A stretch of DNA of 64,000 nt from Planctomycetota bacterium (GTDB lineage: Bacteria > Planctomycetota > Planctomycetia > Pirellulales > Pirellulaceae): NCBI GenBank assembly GCA_027622275.1, contig JAQBZB010000006.1, positions 1 through 64,000 of the forward strand, read 5' to 3'. The position numbers were made by a program, and so were the translations under genes. The notes beneath the pieces are model-generated. The model did no database searches. It saw only the letters and a program-made list of their open reading frames with translations, and was not told where the DNA came from. Shown piece by piece: positions 28,511 through 36,841 of this stretch; the first letter of the stretch is position 1, and each line of letters begins with the position of its first letter.

Positions 28511-28987
28511 ATGCGCATACAGAGGTTGTACGTAGATCGAGGTGTCCAGGGCGCGTTAGTTCGCCGAGTCGCGACGTATTGGGTAGTCTGTTCCTGGGGC
28601 ATTTTTTGCGTCTTGGCAGGGTTCCCAATTGGTGCGACCTTGGTGATCGGCGCGCCGAACGGCCTGACAGTCGGCTCACTAGTCTATCAAGCCTGGTTAG
28701 ACTTCTGGCCGGCGTTACTCGCATCCTCGCTTGTGTTTCCCGTCATCGTTTGGGATCTCTTGCGTTTAAGCCATCGCTTCGTCGGCCCCATGATCCGCTT
28801 GAAAAACGCCATGCGAGACTTGGCGGATGGCAAGCAAGTCCGCCCGATCTCATTCCGTGAAGGCGACTTCTGGTGTGAATTCTCAGCAGAGTTCAACCGC
28901 GTGGCAGCTCGACTGGAAGCCGTCTCGACGCTGGCCGAACCGGATCTAACATCCGACATCGACGTCGAAGAGACCATTGCCGTCTAG
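28511..28987 (+). CDS. Small membrane protein with HAMP-like segment
   Basis: MRIQRLYVDRGVQGALVRRVATYWVVCSWGIFC... two TM stretches then RFVGPMIRLKNAMRDLADGKQVRPISFREGDFWCEFSAEFNRVAARLE, typical of HAMP layout. Confidence 0.65.
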   Translation: MRIQRLYVDRGVQGALVRRVATYWVVCSWGIFCVLAGFPIGATLVIGAPNGLTVGSLVYQAWLDFWPALLASSLVFPVIVWDLLRLSHRFVGPMIRLKNAMRDLADGKQVRPISFREGDFWCEFSAEFNRVAARLEAVSTLAEPDLTSDIDVEETIAV

Positions 28988-29054
28988 TTGGACAGCGCTG
29001 CCGCCGGTCGCTTTGGTTGCGATGGATCGGCGCGGGCGGTTATGCTCAATATCT

Positions 29055-29609
29055 ATGAGCGAAGTCACGCAAGTTCTGCGGGCCATCGGCCAAGGTGACG
29101 AGCGAGCAGCCGAGCCGTTGCTGCCGCTGATCTACGACGGGCTACGGCGGTTGGCCACGCGCAAGTTGGCCGAAGAGAAGCCGGGGCAAACCTTGCAGCC
29201 GACCGCCTTGGTCCACGAAGCGTACCTGCGATTGCTCGGCTCGAACCGCGAGGAGCCGCAGCAGTGGGAAGGACGCGGCCACTTCTTTGCCGCCGCCGAA
29301 GCGCTGCGACGGATCCTGGTCGAGGCAGCGCGCCGCAAACAGCGGCTCGAACATGGTGGTGAATTCGAGCGACAAGAATTCGACGAGGCCTTGTTCGCGA
29401 TCGAGGCTCCGACGGCAGACGTCTTGGCTCTCGACGAAGCCTTAGACGAGTTCGCCAGGGAGGAACCGCGTAAAGCAGAATTCGTGAAACTGCGATACTT
29501 TGCCGGCCGCTCCGAGCAAGAGGCCGCGGCTGCACTCGGTATCGGTCGCTCAACCGCATCGCGCTGGTGGGCTGATTCCAAAGCGTGGCTCTTCGAGTGG
29601 TTGAATTAA
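29055..29609 (+). CDS. RNA polymerase sigma factor, ECF family (planctomycete/verrucomicrobial type)
   Basis: MSEVTQVLRAIGQGDERAAEPLLPLIYDGLRRLATRKLAEEKPGQTLQPTALVHEAYLRLLG... and C-terminal FAGRSEQEAAAALGIGRSTASRWWADSKAWLFEWL. Confidence 0.9.
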   Translation: MSEVTQVLRAIGQGDERAAEPLLPLIYDGLRRLATRKLAEEKPGQTLQPTALVHEAYLRLLGSNREEPQQWEGRGHFFAAAEALRRILVEAARRKQRLEHGGEFERQEFDEALFAIEAPTADVLALDEALDEFAREEPRKAEFVKLRYFAGRSEQEAAAALGIGRSTASRWWADSKAWLFEWLN

Positions 29610-29631
29610 TCGTCAGAGAATCGGCTTCGGT

Positions 29632-29656
29632 AGGTCACTTTCGCCGAAAGTGACCT
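29632..29656. repeat. Short perfect palindrome (REP-like or hairpin)
   Basis: aggtcacttt-cgccg-aaagtgacct, 10-bp perfect stem, 22 nt after the sigma factor stop. Confidence 0.5.
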
Positions 29657-29735
29657 GTTCCGGTTCGAACGGCGGAATGAATCCTCGGAACATTTGCCGC
29701 TCCGTGGGGCGCGCCGCCGCCGGACGTCGCATGAC

Positions 29736-30135
29736 ATGGTAGAGAGCGACGATCCTGAATGCGGAGCCGACGCCATGCTAGACGATCCGAACACGAACGA
29801 AATTCAACCGGTTCAAGGAGATGCGCCCTCCGGCAGCGTCGACCCAAGGTCGGTCGAGGGGCTGTTCTTGAGTGCGCTACGGCTCGATGCCGCCGATCGC
29901 GCGAAGTTCCTTGACGAGGTGTGCGGCGATAGCGTGGACAGGCGACAGCGTCTCGAAGCATTGCTTCGCGCCTACACCGACGCCGGCAGTTTCCTGGAGA
30001 GTCCCGTCGCCACATTCAATAGCGCGGGCGACGAGCCGCGAATCGATTTCCTCACGCCGAGCGAAGATCCGGAACTCATGGGGACGCTTGGGCCGTATGA
30101 AGTCATCGAATTGATCGGGCACGGCGGCACTCGTC
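29736..30135 (+). pseudogene. Truncated Ser/Thr protein kinase (only N-terminal region up to the glycine-rich loop)
   Basis: SVEGLFLSALRLDAADRAKFLDEVCGDSVDRRQRLEALLRAYTDAGSFLESPV...PELMGTLGPYEVIELIGHGG, the usual N-terminus of sigma-linked planctomycete kinases. It then runs into antisense of the neighbouring ACT gene (TRRWQPHSVVEG...). No VAIK, HRD or DFG motifs follow. Confidence 0.75.
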
Positions 30136-30149
30136 GCTGGCAACCGCAT

Positions 30150-30641
30150 TCAGTCGTCGAGGGCCAGATCTCCCTCGGTGATCATGGTAATCCCTTTGGC
30201 ATTGAGCGTTTCCATGGCCAGATCGGGATTGTCGACCATCAACGCGACAGCGGCGTTTCCGTGAGGACGGACGATCAACGGATAAGCCTGGACGATGTTG
30301 ATCTCGGCTTGCAGGAGCGCGGTACAGACTTGCAAGAGCGGTTGCGGGCCGTCTGGCAGTTCAATCCCGATCAGGTCCGACTCGATCATCGCCAGACCCG
30401 CACGCTCCAGGATCTCACGCCCTTGCTCGGGGTGACTGAGCAAGAATCGAACAAACGCACACTCCGTGGCATTGTTAATCGACAGAGCCACGATGCGAAC
30501 CCGACTGCCTTCGAAACGGCGTACGACCTCGAGCAATTGGCCGACACGGTTCTCCAGGAACACGGTGAACTGGCGGATCGTGGGGTAATCTCGCCCACGA
30601 ATCGTTGCGAAATCGAGGCCAGTGCCTTCGCCAATGCTCAT
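30150..30641 (-). CDS. ACT domain-containing protein
   Basis: MSIGEGTGLDFATIRGRDYPTIRQFTVFLENRVGQLLEVVRRFEGSRVRIVALSINNATECAFVRFLLSHPEQGREILERAG...; tandem ACT-like betaalphabeta patterning. Confidence 0.8.
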   Translation of the reverse strand: MSIGEGTGLDFATIRGRDYPTIRQFTVFLENRVGQLLEVVRRFEGSRVRIVALSINNATECAFVRFLLSHPEQGREILERAGLAMIESDLIGIELPDGPQPLLQVCTALLQAEINIVQAYPLIVRPHGNAAVALMVDNPDLAMETLNAKGITMITEGDLALDD

Positions 30642-30769
30642 TCACTTGACTTTAGACGGGACCGTGAAGCATCACGTTCGAACGCTGCTAACTATAAAGA
30701 GACCCAAGAGTTTGGTCAACTCACGCATCTCCATAGACGTGTGTCCGTGTGCCGTCTTAGAATAGAGTC

Positions 30770-31957
30770 ATGCCTGATAAAGCCAAAGAATCGACCGGCC
30801 CGACGAGTCTGCTACCAGCCGCCGTCGCGGTGATTATCGTGGTCAACGCCTTGTGCCAAGCGTGGCAGCCGATCGGCGTGGTCGCCGCGGAACCGAGCGT
30901 CAGGGCGCTCGCCAGCGAGTTGGTCTCCCGGTTGGGGCACCAAGAGTTTGCGATGCGCGAGCGGGCAACGACCGAATTGATCGCGCTGGAACTCGACGCG
31001 GCGGCAGCACTCCGAGTTGGAATGGAGAGTCATGATCGTGAGATTCGACTCCGCAGCGCGAAGCTGCTCGCGCTGATCTCAGAGATCGATCTACAGCGCC
31101 GCTTCGAGCGTTTTAAGAACGAGACTGACCCGGAACAGGATTACGGCTTGCCGGGCTGGAACGCCTATCGTGAAGTGGTTGGCGACAGCTCGGCCGCAAG
31201 ATCGATCTTCGTCTCGATGCACGAGGACGAGTCGCTTTTGTTGAGACAGGTCGAAGACAATCCAAAACACGTGCGCGACGCACTTGCAGACCGGTGCGAT
31301 CAATTGCGCGACCAGGCGATGTTCGAAAGAGTTCGACTTGGCACGATTGCGACGTTGCTGTTCGTGGCGACTCGCGATGATGTCGAAGCAACACCGCTCG
31401 TCCGATCGGTCGTCTATACGGTCTGCAATAGTTCGAGCTTTGAAGCCGCCGTCCAGAGCGGACCACTGCGAGAAGTCTTGGCGACGCTGACAGAGCGTTG
31501 GATTACTCGCCAACCTGCGCCGGGGATTGATTACGCGCTGCATCTGGGGCTTTTGAACGGGTTGAAGGGATGCCTGCCGCGTGCGCGAGAGGCCTTCGAG
31601 TCGCCTGCGGCTACCGTTTCGGATCGGATTTACGTTTGTCTCTGTCTCGCCAAGTTCGGGGATGAGTCAGACATCTCTCGACTCGAAGCTTACCTCACGG
31701 ACGTGAACATCTGCGGGCAAGCTCCGGTAAATGGGCAAGTCGTTGTTACGCAGCTGCGAGACCTTGCGCTGGCAGCCTTGGTTCACCTTGCCAAGCAGGA
31801 GCCGAAGGACTTCGGGTTCGATCGCTTGCAGCCCGATCAACGACAAGTCTTTAGCTTGGGGTCGCTCGGATTTCGGGACGAGCAGAGCAGGGTGCAAGCG
31901 ATCGCTTCCTGGCGCGAGTATCGGCGTTCGAGAAACGAAACGGAAACGCCTCCGTAG
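30770..31957 (+). CDS. Secreted/membrane-anchored HEAT-repeat-like protein
   Basis: 395 aa, N-terminal hydrophobic segment AAVAVIIVVNALCQAW, then VRALASELVSRLGHQEFAMRERATTELIALELDAAAALRVGMESHDREIRLRSAKLLALI (HEAT-like helices). Confidence 0.65.
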   Translation: MPDKAKESTGPTSLLPAAVAVIIVVNALCQAWQPIGVVAAEPSVRALASELVSRLGHQEFAMRERATTELIALELDAAAALRVGMESHDREIRLRSAKLLALISEIDLQRRFERFKNETDPEQDYGLPGWNAYREVVGDSSAARSIFVSMHEDESLLLRQVEDNPKHVRDALADRCDQLRDQAMFERVRLGTIATLLFVATRDDVEATPLVRSVVYTVCNSSSFEAAVQSGPLREVLATLTERWITRQPAPGIDYALHLGLLNGLKGCLPRAREAFESPAATVSDRIYVCLCLAKFGDESDISRLEAYLTDVNICGQAPVNGQVVVTQLRDLALAALVHLAKQEPKDFGFDRLQPDQRQVFSLGSLGFRDEQSRVQAIASWREYRRSRNETETPP

Positions 31958-31968
31958 GCCGTTCGCCG

Positions 31969-32409
31969 CTAACTTGCCGCGATCTTTAACGTGCCGCGAA
32001 CGGCTCCTTGCCAACGTACGAGCCGGTCGCGTTCTTGCTGGATGACACTGATCAATTGATCGTGATCAACGGGCTTCAAAAGGTAGTCCGATGCGCCATT
32101 CTCGATGGCTTCGGCGATCCGGTCCCAGGTCGAGTGTGCCGCCATAAAGATGACCCGCGTCCAGGCGTTGTATCGGCGAGCGACCTTCAACATCTCGATC
32201 CCATGGACGCCCGGCATCTCGATGTCCGAAAGAAGAATGTCACAGCGACGCTTGCTGATGTAGTCGCGGGCGTCTTTCGAGTCGGTCGTGGAATAGATGT
32301 CAAGCGCGCTGCCAAAGTTGCGGCTGAGCACGGCCTGAGCCACGCGAACCACACATGGTTCATCGTCGACAAGTACGACGCTCGTCCTGCGAGTTGCGGA
32401 CATCATCAC
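31969..32409 (-). CDS. Response regulator receiver (CheY-like) protein
   Basis: RTSVVLVDDEPCVVRVAQAVL...YISKRRCDILLSDIEMPGVHGIEMLKVARR...VIFMAAHS...GASDYLLKPVDHDQLISVIQ, with conserved DD, D, S/A and K positions. Confidence 0.9.
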   Translation of the reverse strand: MMMSATRRTSVVLVDDEPCVVRVAQAVLSRNFGSALDIYSTTDSKDARDYISKRRCDILLSDIEMPGVHGIEMLKVARRYNAWTRVIFMAAHSTWDRIAEAIENGASDYLLKPVDHDQLISVIQQERDRLVRWQGAVRGTLKIAAS

Positions 32410-32699
32410 CCCCTTGAGCAGACTTTCGGCTGGCGTGACGTGAACACGCCGCCCCTTTTCAACTTTATGCTACTGCCCACCGATCGGGGTGTTTTCGAGG
32501 GCGGAATTCGGCCTTGACTGGCTTGCACGGTTCCGGTTGTACTGCCCGCGATGGTGGTGCTTGCGGAAACCCGCCGCGCGGCCGGAATGCCGCGGAGGCT
32601 CTCTGTTAGCAAGCAAATCAAACGTCGGAAACGAACTCTGTGACCGTTCACGCTTCAAGGGCAACGGACTAGCCGGAAACTGAAACAGCAGTCCTCCGG

Positions 32700-33290
32700 G
32701 TGTCCCATGTGGAACTGGTTGTGCCAATACGTGACCTCAGCGACGAGCAATTGGCTGCCGAAGCCGCGCGCGAAGGCTCGGACGGACCGGCGTTCGTGGC
32801 GCTCGTGGACCGCTTTCAGGACCGCGTGTGGCGCGTCTGTTATCGACTGATGGGAAACGCTGAGGATGCTAGCGACGCGACGCAAGAAGTCTTCGTTCGC
32901 CTGTTCCTGCAGCGAGCACAATTTGAAGGACGGAGCAAGTACTCGACGTGGATGCATGGAATTGCGATTCGAACCTGTTTGATGATGCGACGCGGTCGAG
33001 GCCGCCGCAGGAAACACGAGGAAGTCGCTCAACGACAAGGGACCGAACGCCACGAGCGATCGCAACGGGACACCGCGGAGACCTCGCTCGATTTGGCTCA
33101 CATGCTGGACACACTGGAAGACGAAGATCGCGCGATGTTGATTTTGAAGTACGCGGAAGGGCACAACTACGACGAATTGTCCGAGATGTTTCATCTCTCG
33201 GTAAGCGGTTGCAAGATGCGGCTCAGCCGCGCTCGCGATCGATTGAAGGAGCGATTCCCTGAACACACCTTTGGCGACGACGAGGATTGA
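32700..33290 (+). CDS. RNA polymerase sigma factor, ECF family
   Basis: LSDEQLAAEAAREGSDGPAFVALVDRFQDRVWRVCYRLMGNAEDASDATQEVFVRLFLQRAQFEGRSKYSTWMHGIAIRTC... and EDRAMLILKYAEGHNYDELSEMFHLSVSGCKMRLSRARDRLKERF. GTG start. Confidence 0.92.
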   Translation: MSHVELVVPIRDLSDEQLAAEAAREGSDGPAFVALVDRFQDRVWRVCYRLMGNAEDASDATQEVFVRLFLQRAQFEGRSKYSTWMHGIAIRTCLMMRRGRGRRRKHEEVAQRQGTERHERSQRDTAETSLDLAHMLDTLEDEDRAMLILKYAEGHNYDELSEMFHLSVSGCKMRLSRARDRLKERFPEHTFGDDED

Positions 33291-33292
33291 TC

Positions 33293-33529
33293 ATGGCCAG
33301 CGATCTACTGCAAACTTTGGCGAACGACCAAGTGCCGACTCGGCCTGGCGAATTGAAGCGTCAGGTTCACCACCGGCTGAACCCCTTGTTAGTGACGTTG
33401 CATTTGGCGGAGTTTGTTCTGCAAACCTTGCCTTACGCTTTCTACCACTTTTTGCGAGCACTACTCGGTGCTTGTCTATTTAGCTTGACCGGCGAGTTCC
33501 GGAACGAAGGAGAAGACCATGCAAAATGA
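33293..33529 (+). CDS. Small hypothetical protein between the ECF sigma and MscS-like genes
   Basis: 78 aa MASDLLQTLANDQVPTRPGELKRQVHHRLNPLLVTLHLAEFVLQTLPYAFYHFLRALLGACLFSLTGEF...; starts 2 nt after the sigma stop and overlaps the next gene. Confidence 0.6.
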   Translation: MASDLLQTLANDQVPTRPGELKRQVHHRLNPLLVTLHLAEFVLQTLPYAFYHFLRALLGACLFSLTGEFRNEGEDHAK

Positions 33530-34406
33530 AATGAATCGAGTGACTGAAGTCGGCGAATACGCCGCGAATGAGATTTCCCAAACCGCATCGCAATCGACCA
33601 GTGCGCTCGTTGACAGCTTCACCTCCGCCTTCGCGCAGGTGATTGATCTCGCCCCGAAAGTATTGGCCGCCGTGGTCGTGCTGGCGATCGGCTACATCGT
33701 CGCCAGACTGGTCGCCAATGCCATATCAGCATTGGCTGATAAGCTTGGATTACAGCGGGCTGCCGAGCGAAGCGGCCTGTCGAAGTCGATGGAGCAAGCC
33801 GGAGTAGCGCGAACGGTACCGCAGATCGTCGGCACGATTATCTTCTGGCTGTTGCTTTCTGTATTCCTGGTCGCCTCCTTCGACATTCTCGATTTGCCGG
33901 GCGTGACCGGGGCGATCGAGAAGGTTGTCGCCTACATCCCGAAAGTGCTGGTGGCGACGGTCTTGGTGGTGATTGGCTTGCTACTGGCAGCTTTCTTGCG
34001 AGGCGTCATCGCGACCAGTGCTGATCGCGTCGGCGTCTCGTACGCTCAGCAATTGGCCAGTGGGTGCTACTACATCTTGGCGTTAATGACGTTCATTGCC
34101 GCGTTCGAGCAACTCCAAATCACGTTCGAGCTGCTGAACTATGCGATTCTGATCGCGTTCGGGGCAATCGCGTTGGCGCTTGGCTTGAGCTTCGGCCTGG
34201 GCGGCCGCGATGTGATGGCTGGAATTCTGTGTGGTTACTACTTGCGTCAGCGATTCCAATCCGGTGATCGAGTCACCGTGGCCGGTTATCAAGGAACTGT
34301 TCGCGAAGTAGGTCCCGTCTCGACGATCGTCGAGACGGACGAAGAGGGGCTCATGAATCGGCACTCCGTTCCGAACAGCATGATGTTGAGCGAGGCCGTG
34401 CGATAG
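33519..34406 (+). CDS. Mechanosensitive ion channel (MscS-like) family protein with TM-helix repeats
   Basis: APKVLAAVVVLAIGYIVARLVANAISALADKLGLQ...LPGVTGAIEKVVAYIPKVLVATVLVVIGLLLAAFLRGV...LSFGLGGRDVMAGILCGYYLRQRFQSGDRVTVAGYQGTVREVGPVSTIVETDE. Confidence 0.85.
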   Translation: MQNEMNRVTEVGEYAANEISQTASQSTSALVDSFTSAFAQVIDLAPKVLAAVVVLAIGYIVARLVANAISALADKLGLQRAAERSGLSKSMEQAGVARTVPQIVGTIIFWLLLSVFLVASFDILDLPGVTGAIEKVVAYIPKVLVATVLVVIGLLLAAFLRGVIATSADRVGVSYAQQLASGCYYILALMTFIAAFEQLQITFELLNYAILIAFGAIALALGLSFGLGGRDVMAGILCGYYLRQRFQSGDRVTVAGYQGTVREVGPVSTIVETDEEGLMNRHSVPNSMMLSEAVR

Positions 34407-34416
34407 GAGTCGCGCA

Positions 34417-34471
34417 TCGTCGTGGTTCGCTCCGCGAACCAACGTTTTGTTCGCGGAGCGAACAACGACGA
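34417..34471 (-). repeat. Palindromic repeat family A, copy 1
   Basis: tcgtcgtggttcgctccgcgaaccaacgttttgttcgcggagcgaacaacgacga. Its reverse complement matches the 60380-60430 copy at nearly every position of the 51-nt core. Confidence 0.8.
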
Positions 34472-34486
34472 CCTGCCAAGAAAACA

Positions 34487-34521
34487 AGCGACCGTGCCAG
34501 CATCATGCGGGCACGGTCGCT
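34487..34521 (-). terminator. Putative intrinsic terminator for the minus-strand C26 amidotransferase-like gene
   Basis: agcgaccgtgcc-agcatcatgcg-ggcacggtcgct, 12-bp perfect stem. On the minus strand it is followed by TGTTTTCTTGG, T-rich. Confidence 0.5.
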
Positions 34522-34593
34522 CTTGTCGCTGGCTACGAGATCCATCTCGATGAAGGTGCTCGACCGCAGTCCTTCCCTTGCGGGCGAGGAGGA

Positions 34594-35340
34594 CTACGCC
34601 ACCAAACGGAAAGCCGACTGCCGTTCCCTCACGCCATCGACAAACTCTTCGAAGATGCGGACGTCGAGTGCCGAAGCGGACGCGGCTTCGGGATGGAACT
34701 GAGTACCAAGAGCGAGCCAATCCTCCGTGACGCTCTCGATGGCCTCAACGACACCATCCGGGCAACGAGCCGTCACCGCAAACCCTGGGGCGACCTCATC
34801 GACCGCCATGTGATGCATGCTGTTCACGCGAATCTCGCCGTCACCGTAGACTCGTTCCATCAAACTTCCTGGAACAACGTCGAGGCTGTGGCGGTGGGCC
34901 GGATCTTGCAAATCCTTGTGCGGAATCGCCGCCGGCAGATCTTCCGAGATGTGCAGGAACAGATTGCCGCCTTGCGAGACATTCAGCAACTGCATACCAA
35001 CGCCGATGCCGAGCACTGGCATGCGGCGATCCGCAATCAGGCGAATCAGCTTGCGATCGAAAGTTTCGCGGCGTGGCTCCAAGTGACGAACGGTCGGGTG
35101 CAGCATGAACCCGTCGCGTCGAGGATCAAGGTCTTGGCCGCCGATCATTACGAAGCCGTCGAGCCGATCGAGGATCGGTTCGATGTCCGATTCTTCTTCG
35201 AGTGGTGGAAGAATGATGGGAATGCCGCCGACCGCAGTGATGCAGTCGTAGTAGCCGGCACACACATAGGAGAAGGCGGGTGCGTCCTTCTGGGCGTTGC
35301 GGAAATCAGCGTTAAGACCGATAAGTGGCTTCGACTGCAT
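34594..35340 (-). CDS. Class I glutamine amidotransferase-like / gamma-glutamyl-gamma-aminobutyrate hydrolase (peptidase C26) family, nucleophile Cys apparently missing
   Basis: MQSKPLIGLNADFRN...GFVMIGGQDLDPRRDG...MPVLGIGVGMQLLNVSQGGNLFLHI...LALGTQFHPEAAS. The family motif GICRGMQ reads GIGVGMQ. Track start 35382; ATG at 35340 preferred. Confidence 0.85.
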   Translation of the reverse strand: MQSKPLIGLNADFRNAQKDAPAFSYVCAGYYDCITAVGGIPIILPPLEEESDIEPILDRLDGFVMIGGQDLDPRRDGFMLHPTVRHLEPRRETFDRKLIRLIADRRMPVLGIGVGMQLLNVSQGGNLFLHISEDLPAAIPHKDLQDPAHRHSLDVVPGSLMERVYGDGEIRVNSMHHMAVDEVAPGFAVTARCPDGVVEAIESVTEDWLALGTQFHPEAASASALDVRIFEEFVDGVRERQSAFRLVA

Positions 35341-35685
35341 GAGGTGAACCTCCCTGATTCGAGTTGAGTGACTCCATGACACTTACGTTAGCGGCAGAGT
35401 TGTCGTTAACGTGGTCGCAGAGTTTACGTTTCCTTCAAAGCTTGGCAACCATCAAACCGCATCTTGCGGCATCCAAGACGCAAGCCACTACATGGTGTGC
35501 AAGCACTACCCTTTGCTAGCACGCGAGTTGCGCGTCAGCGCGTTTTCAGCCCTTCGTCTTACAGGTCGTTCTGTCGTTCTGTCGCACCGTTGCGAGTGCT
35601 TTACGATGCGTCCCAAGCCCACTATTCTTTAGTGACAAGGCAATCCCGCTGCCGGCTCTCCACGGTTGAATTCCAGGCTTCGATT

Positions 35686-36804
35686 ATGCAGTACCGAAAT
35701 GTTTGCATCGAGTCGTTTGGCTACACGTTACCCAGCGAAATCGTTACTTCCGACGACATCGAGCAGCAACTCCAACCGCTCTACCAGCGGTTGCGTTTGC
35801 CCGAAGGTCGGTTGGAGTTGATGACCGGCATCCGCGAACGCCGCTTCTGGGAGCCGAACACGCTGCCCAGCGACAAGAGCGTCGAGAGCGGCCAGAAAGC
35901 AATCGCTCACGCGGGGATCGATCCTCGCCACATCGGGGCTTTGATTCACGGTTCGGTCTGCCGCGATCATCTCGAACCGGCGACCGCGTGCCGCGTGCAT
36001 CATCACCTTGGTCTGGCAAGCAACTGCGTTATCTACGATGTTTCGAACGCTTGCCTCGGCCTCCTGAACGGCATGATCCAAGTCGCCAACATGATCGAGC
36101 TGGGCCAAATCCGTGCTGGGTTGGTCGTTGGCACCGAGAGTGGACGACAATTGGTCGAGACGACGATCGATACGCTGAATCGCGACGAGACTCTCACGCG
36201 CAGCCAGCTCAAAATGGCGGTGGCTTCCTTGACGATCGGTTCCGGGAGTTGTGCGATCTTGTTAACCGATCGCGAACTAAGTCAAACAGACAACCGCTTA
36301 CGAGTCGCAACGGCTCGAACGAACACGAAGCATCACGAGTTGTGCCATAGCGGCCAAGACGAAGCAGGTTCAGGCATGCAGCCGCTCATGCAAACGGACT
36401 CCGAGCAATTGATGCGCGAGGGGATCGCGACAGGCGTCGACACGTTCACGCGCTTCATGAACGAAACGGAATGGACGCCGGACGACATCGACAAGACATT
36501 CTGCCACCAGGTCGGGTCCGCTCATCGAAAGCTCATGCTCGACTCACTTGGTTTGCGGCACGACCGCGACTTTGCGACGCTCGACTGGCTCGGTAACACC
36601 GGCTCGGTGGCCTTGCCGATCACGATGGCGATCGGGTTGGAAGAGGGCCACATCGAAAGTGGCGACAAGGTCGGCATGCTCGGCATCGGTTCCGGCATCA
36701 ACTGTCTGATGCTTGGTGCGACGTGGCAACAAATGCTGGTCAATGGCAAGCCAAGTCAACGAGCTGCATCCCACGCGACTGCGCCTTCGCCGCTTGTGGT
36801 TTAG
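35686..36804 (+). CDS. 3-oxoacyl-ACP synthase III family protein (FabH/OleA-like)
   Basis: MQYRNVCIESFGYTLPSEIVTSDDIE...; active-site context VIYDVSNACLGLLNGM; C-terminal HQVGSAHRKLM...LDWLGNTGSVALPI (His and Asn motifs). Confidence 0.85.
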   Translation: MQYRNVCIESFGYTLPSEIVTSDDIEQQLQPLYQRLRLPEGRLELMTGIRERRFWEPNTLPSDKSVESGQKAIAHAGIDPRHIGALIHGSVCRDHLEPATACRVHHHLGLASNCVIYDVSNACLGLLNGMIQVANMIELGQIRAGLVVGTESGRQLVETTIDTLNRDETLTRSQLKMAVASLTIGSGSCAILLTDRELSQTDNRLRVATARTNTKHHELCHSGQDEAGSGMQPLMQTDSEQLMREGIATGVDTFTRFMNETEWTPDDIDKTFCHQVGSAHRKLMLDSLGLRHDRDFATLDWLGNTGSVALPITMAIGLEEGHIESGDKVGMLGIGSGINCLMLGATWQQMLVNGKPSQRAASHATAPSPLVV

Positions 36805-36841
36805 TCGCCGCACGCGTCTCCCGGAGTTCGGACGCCACCCT

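Noticed and set aside
34447-35367. Plus-strand 306-aa ORF
   Set aside because: Antisense of the C26 amidotransferase-like gene and it starts inside the family A palindrome.
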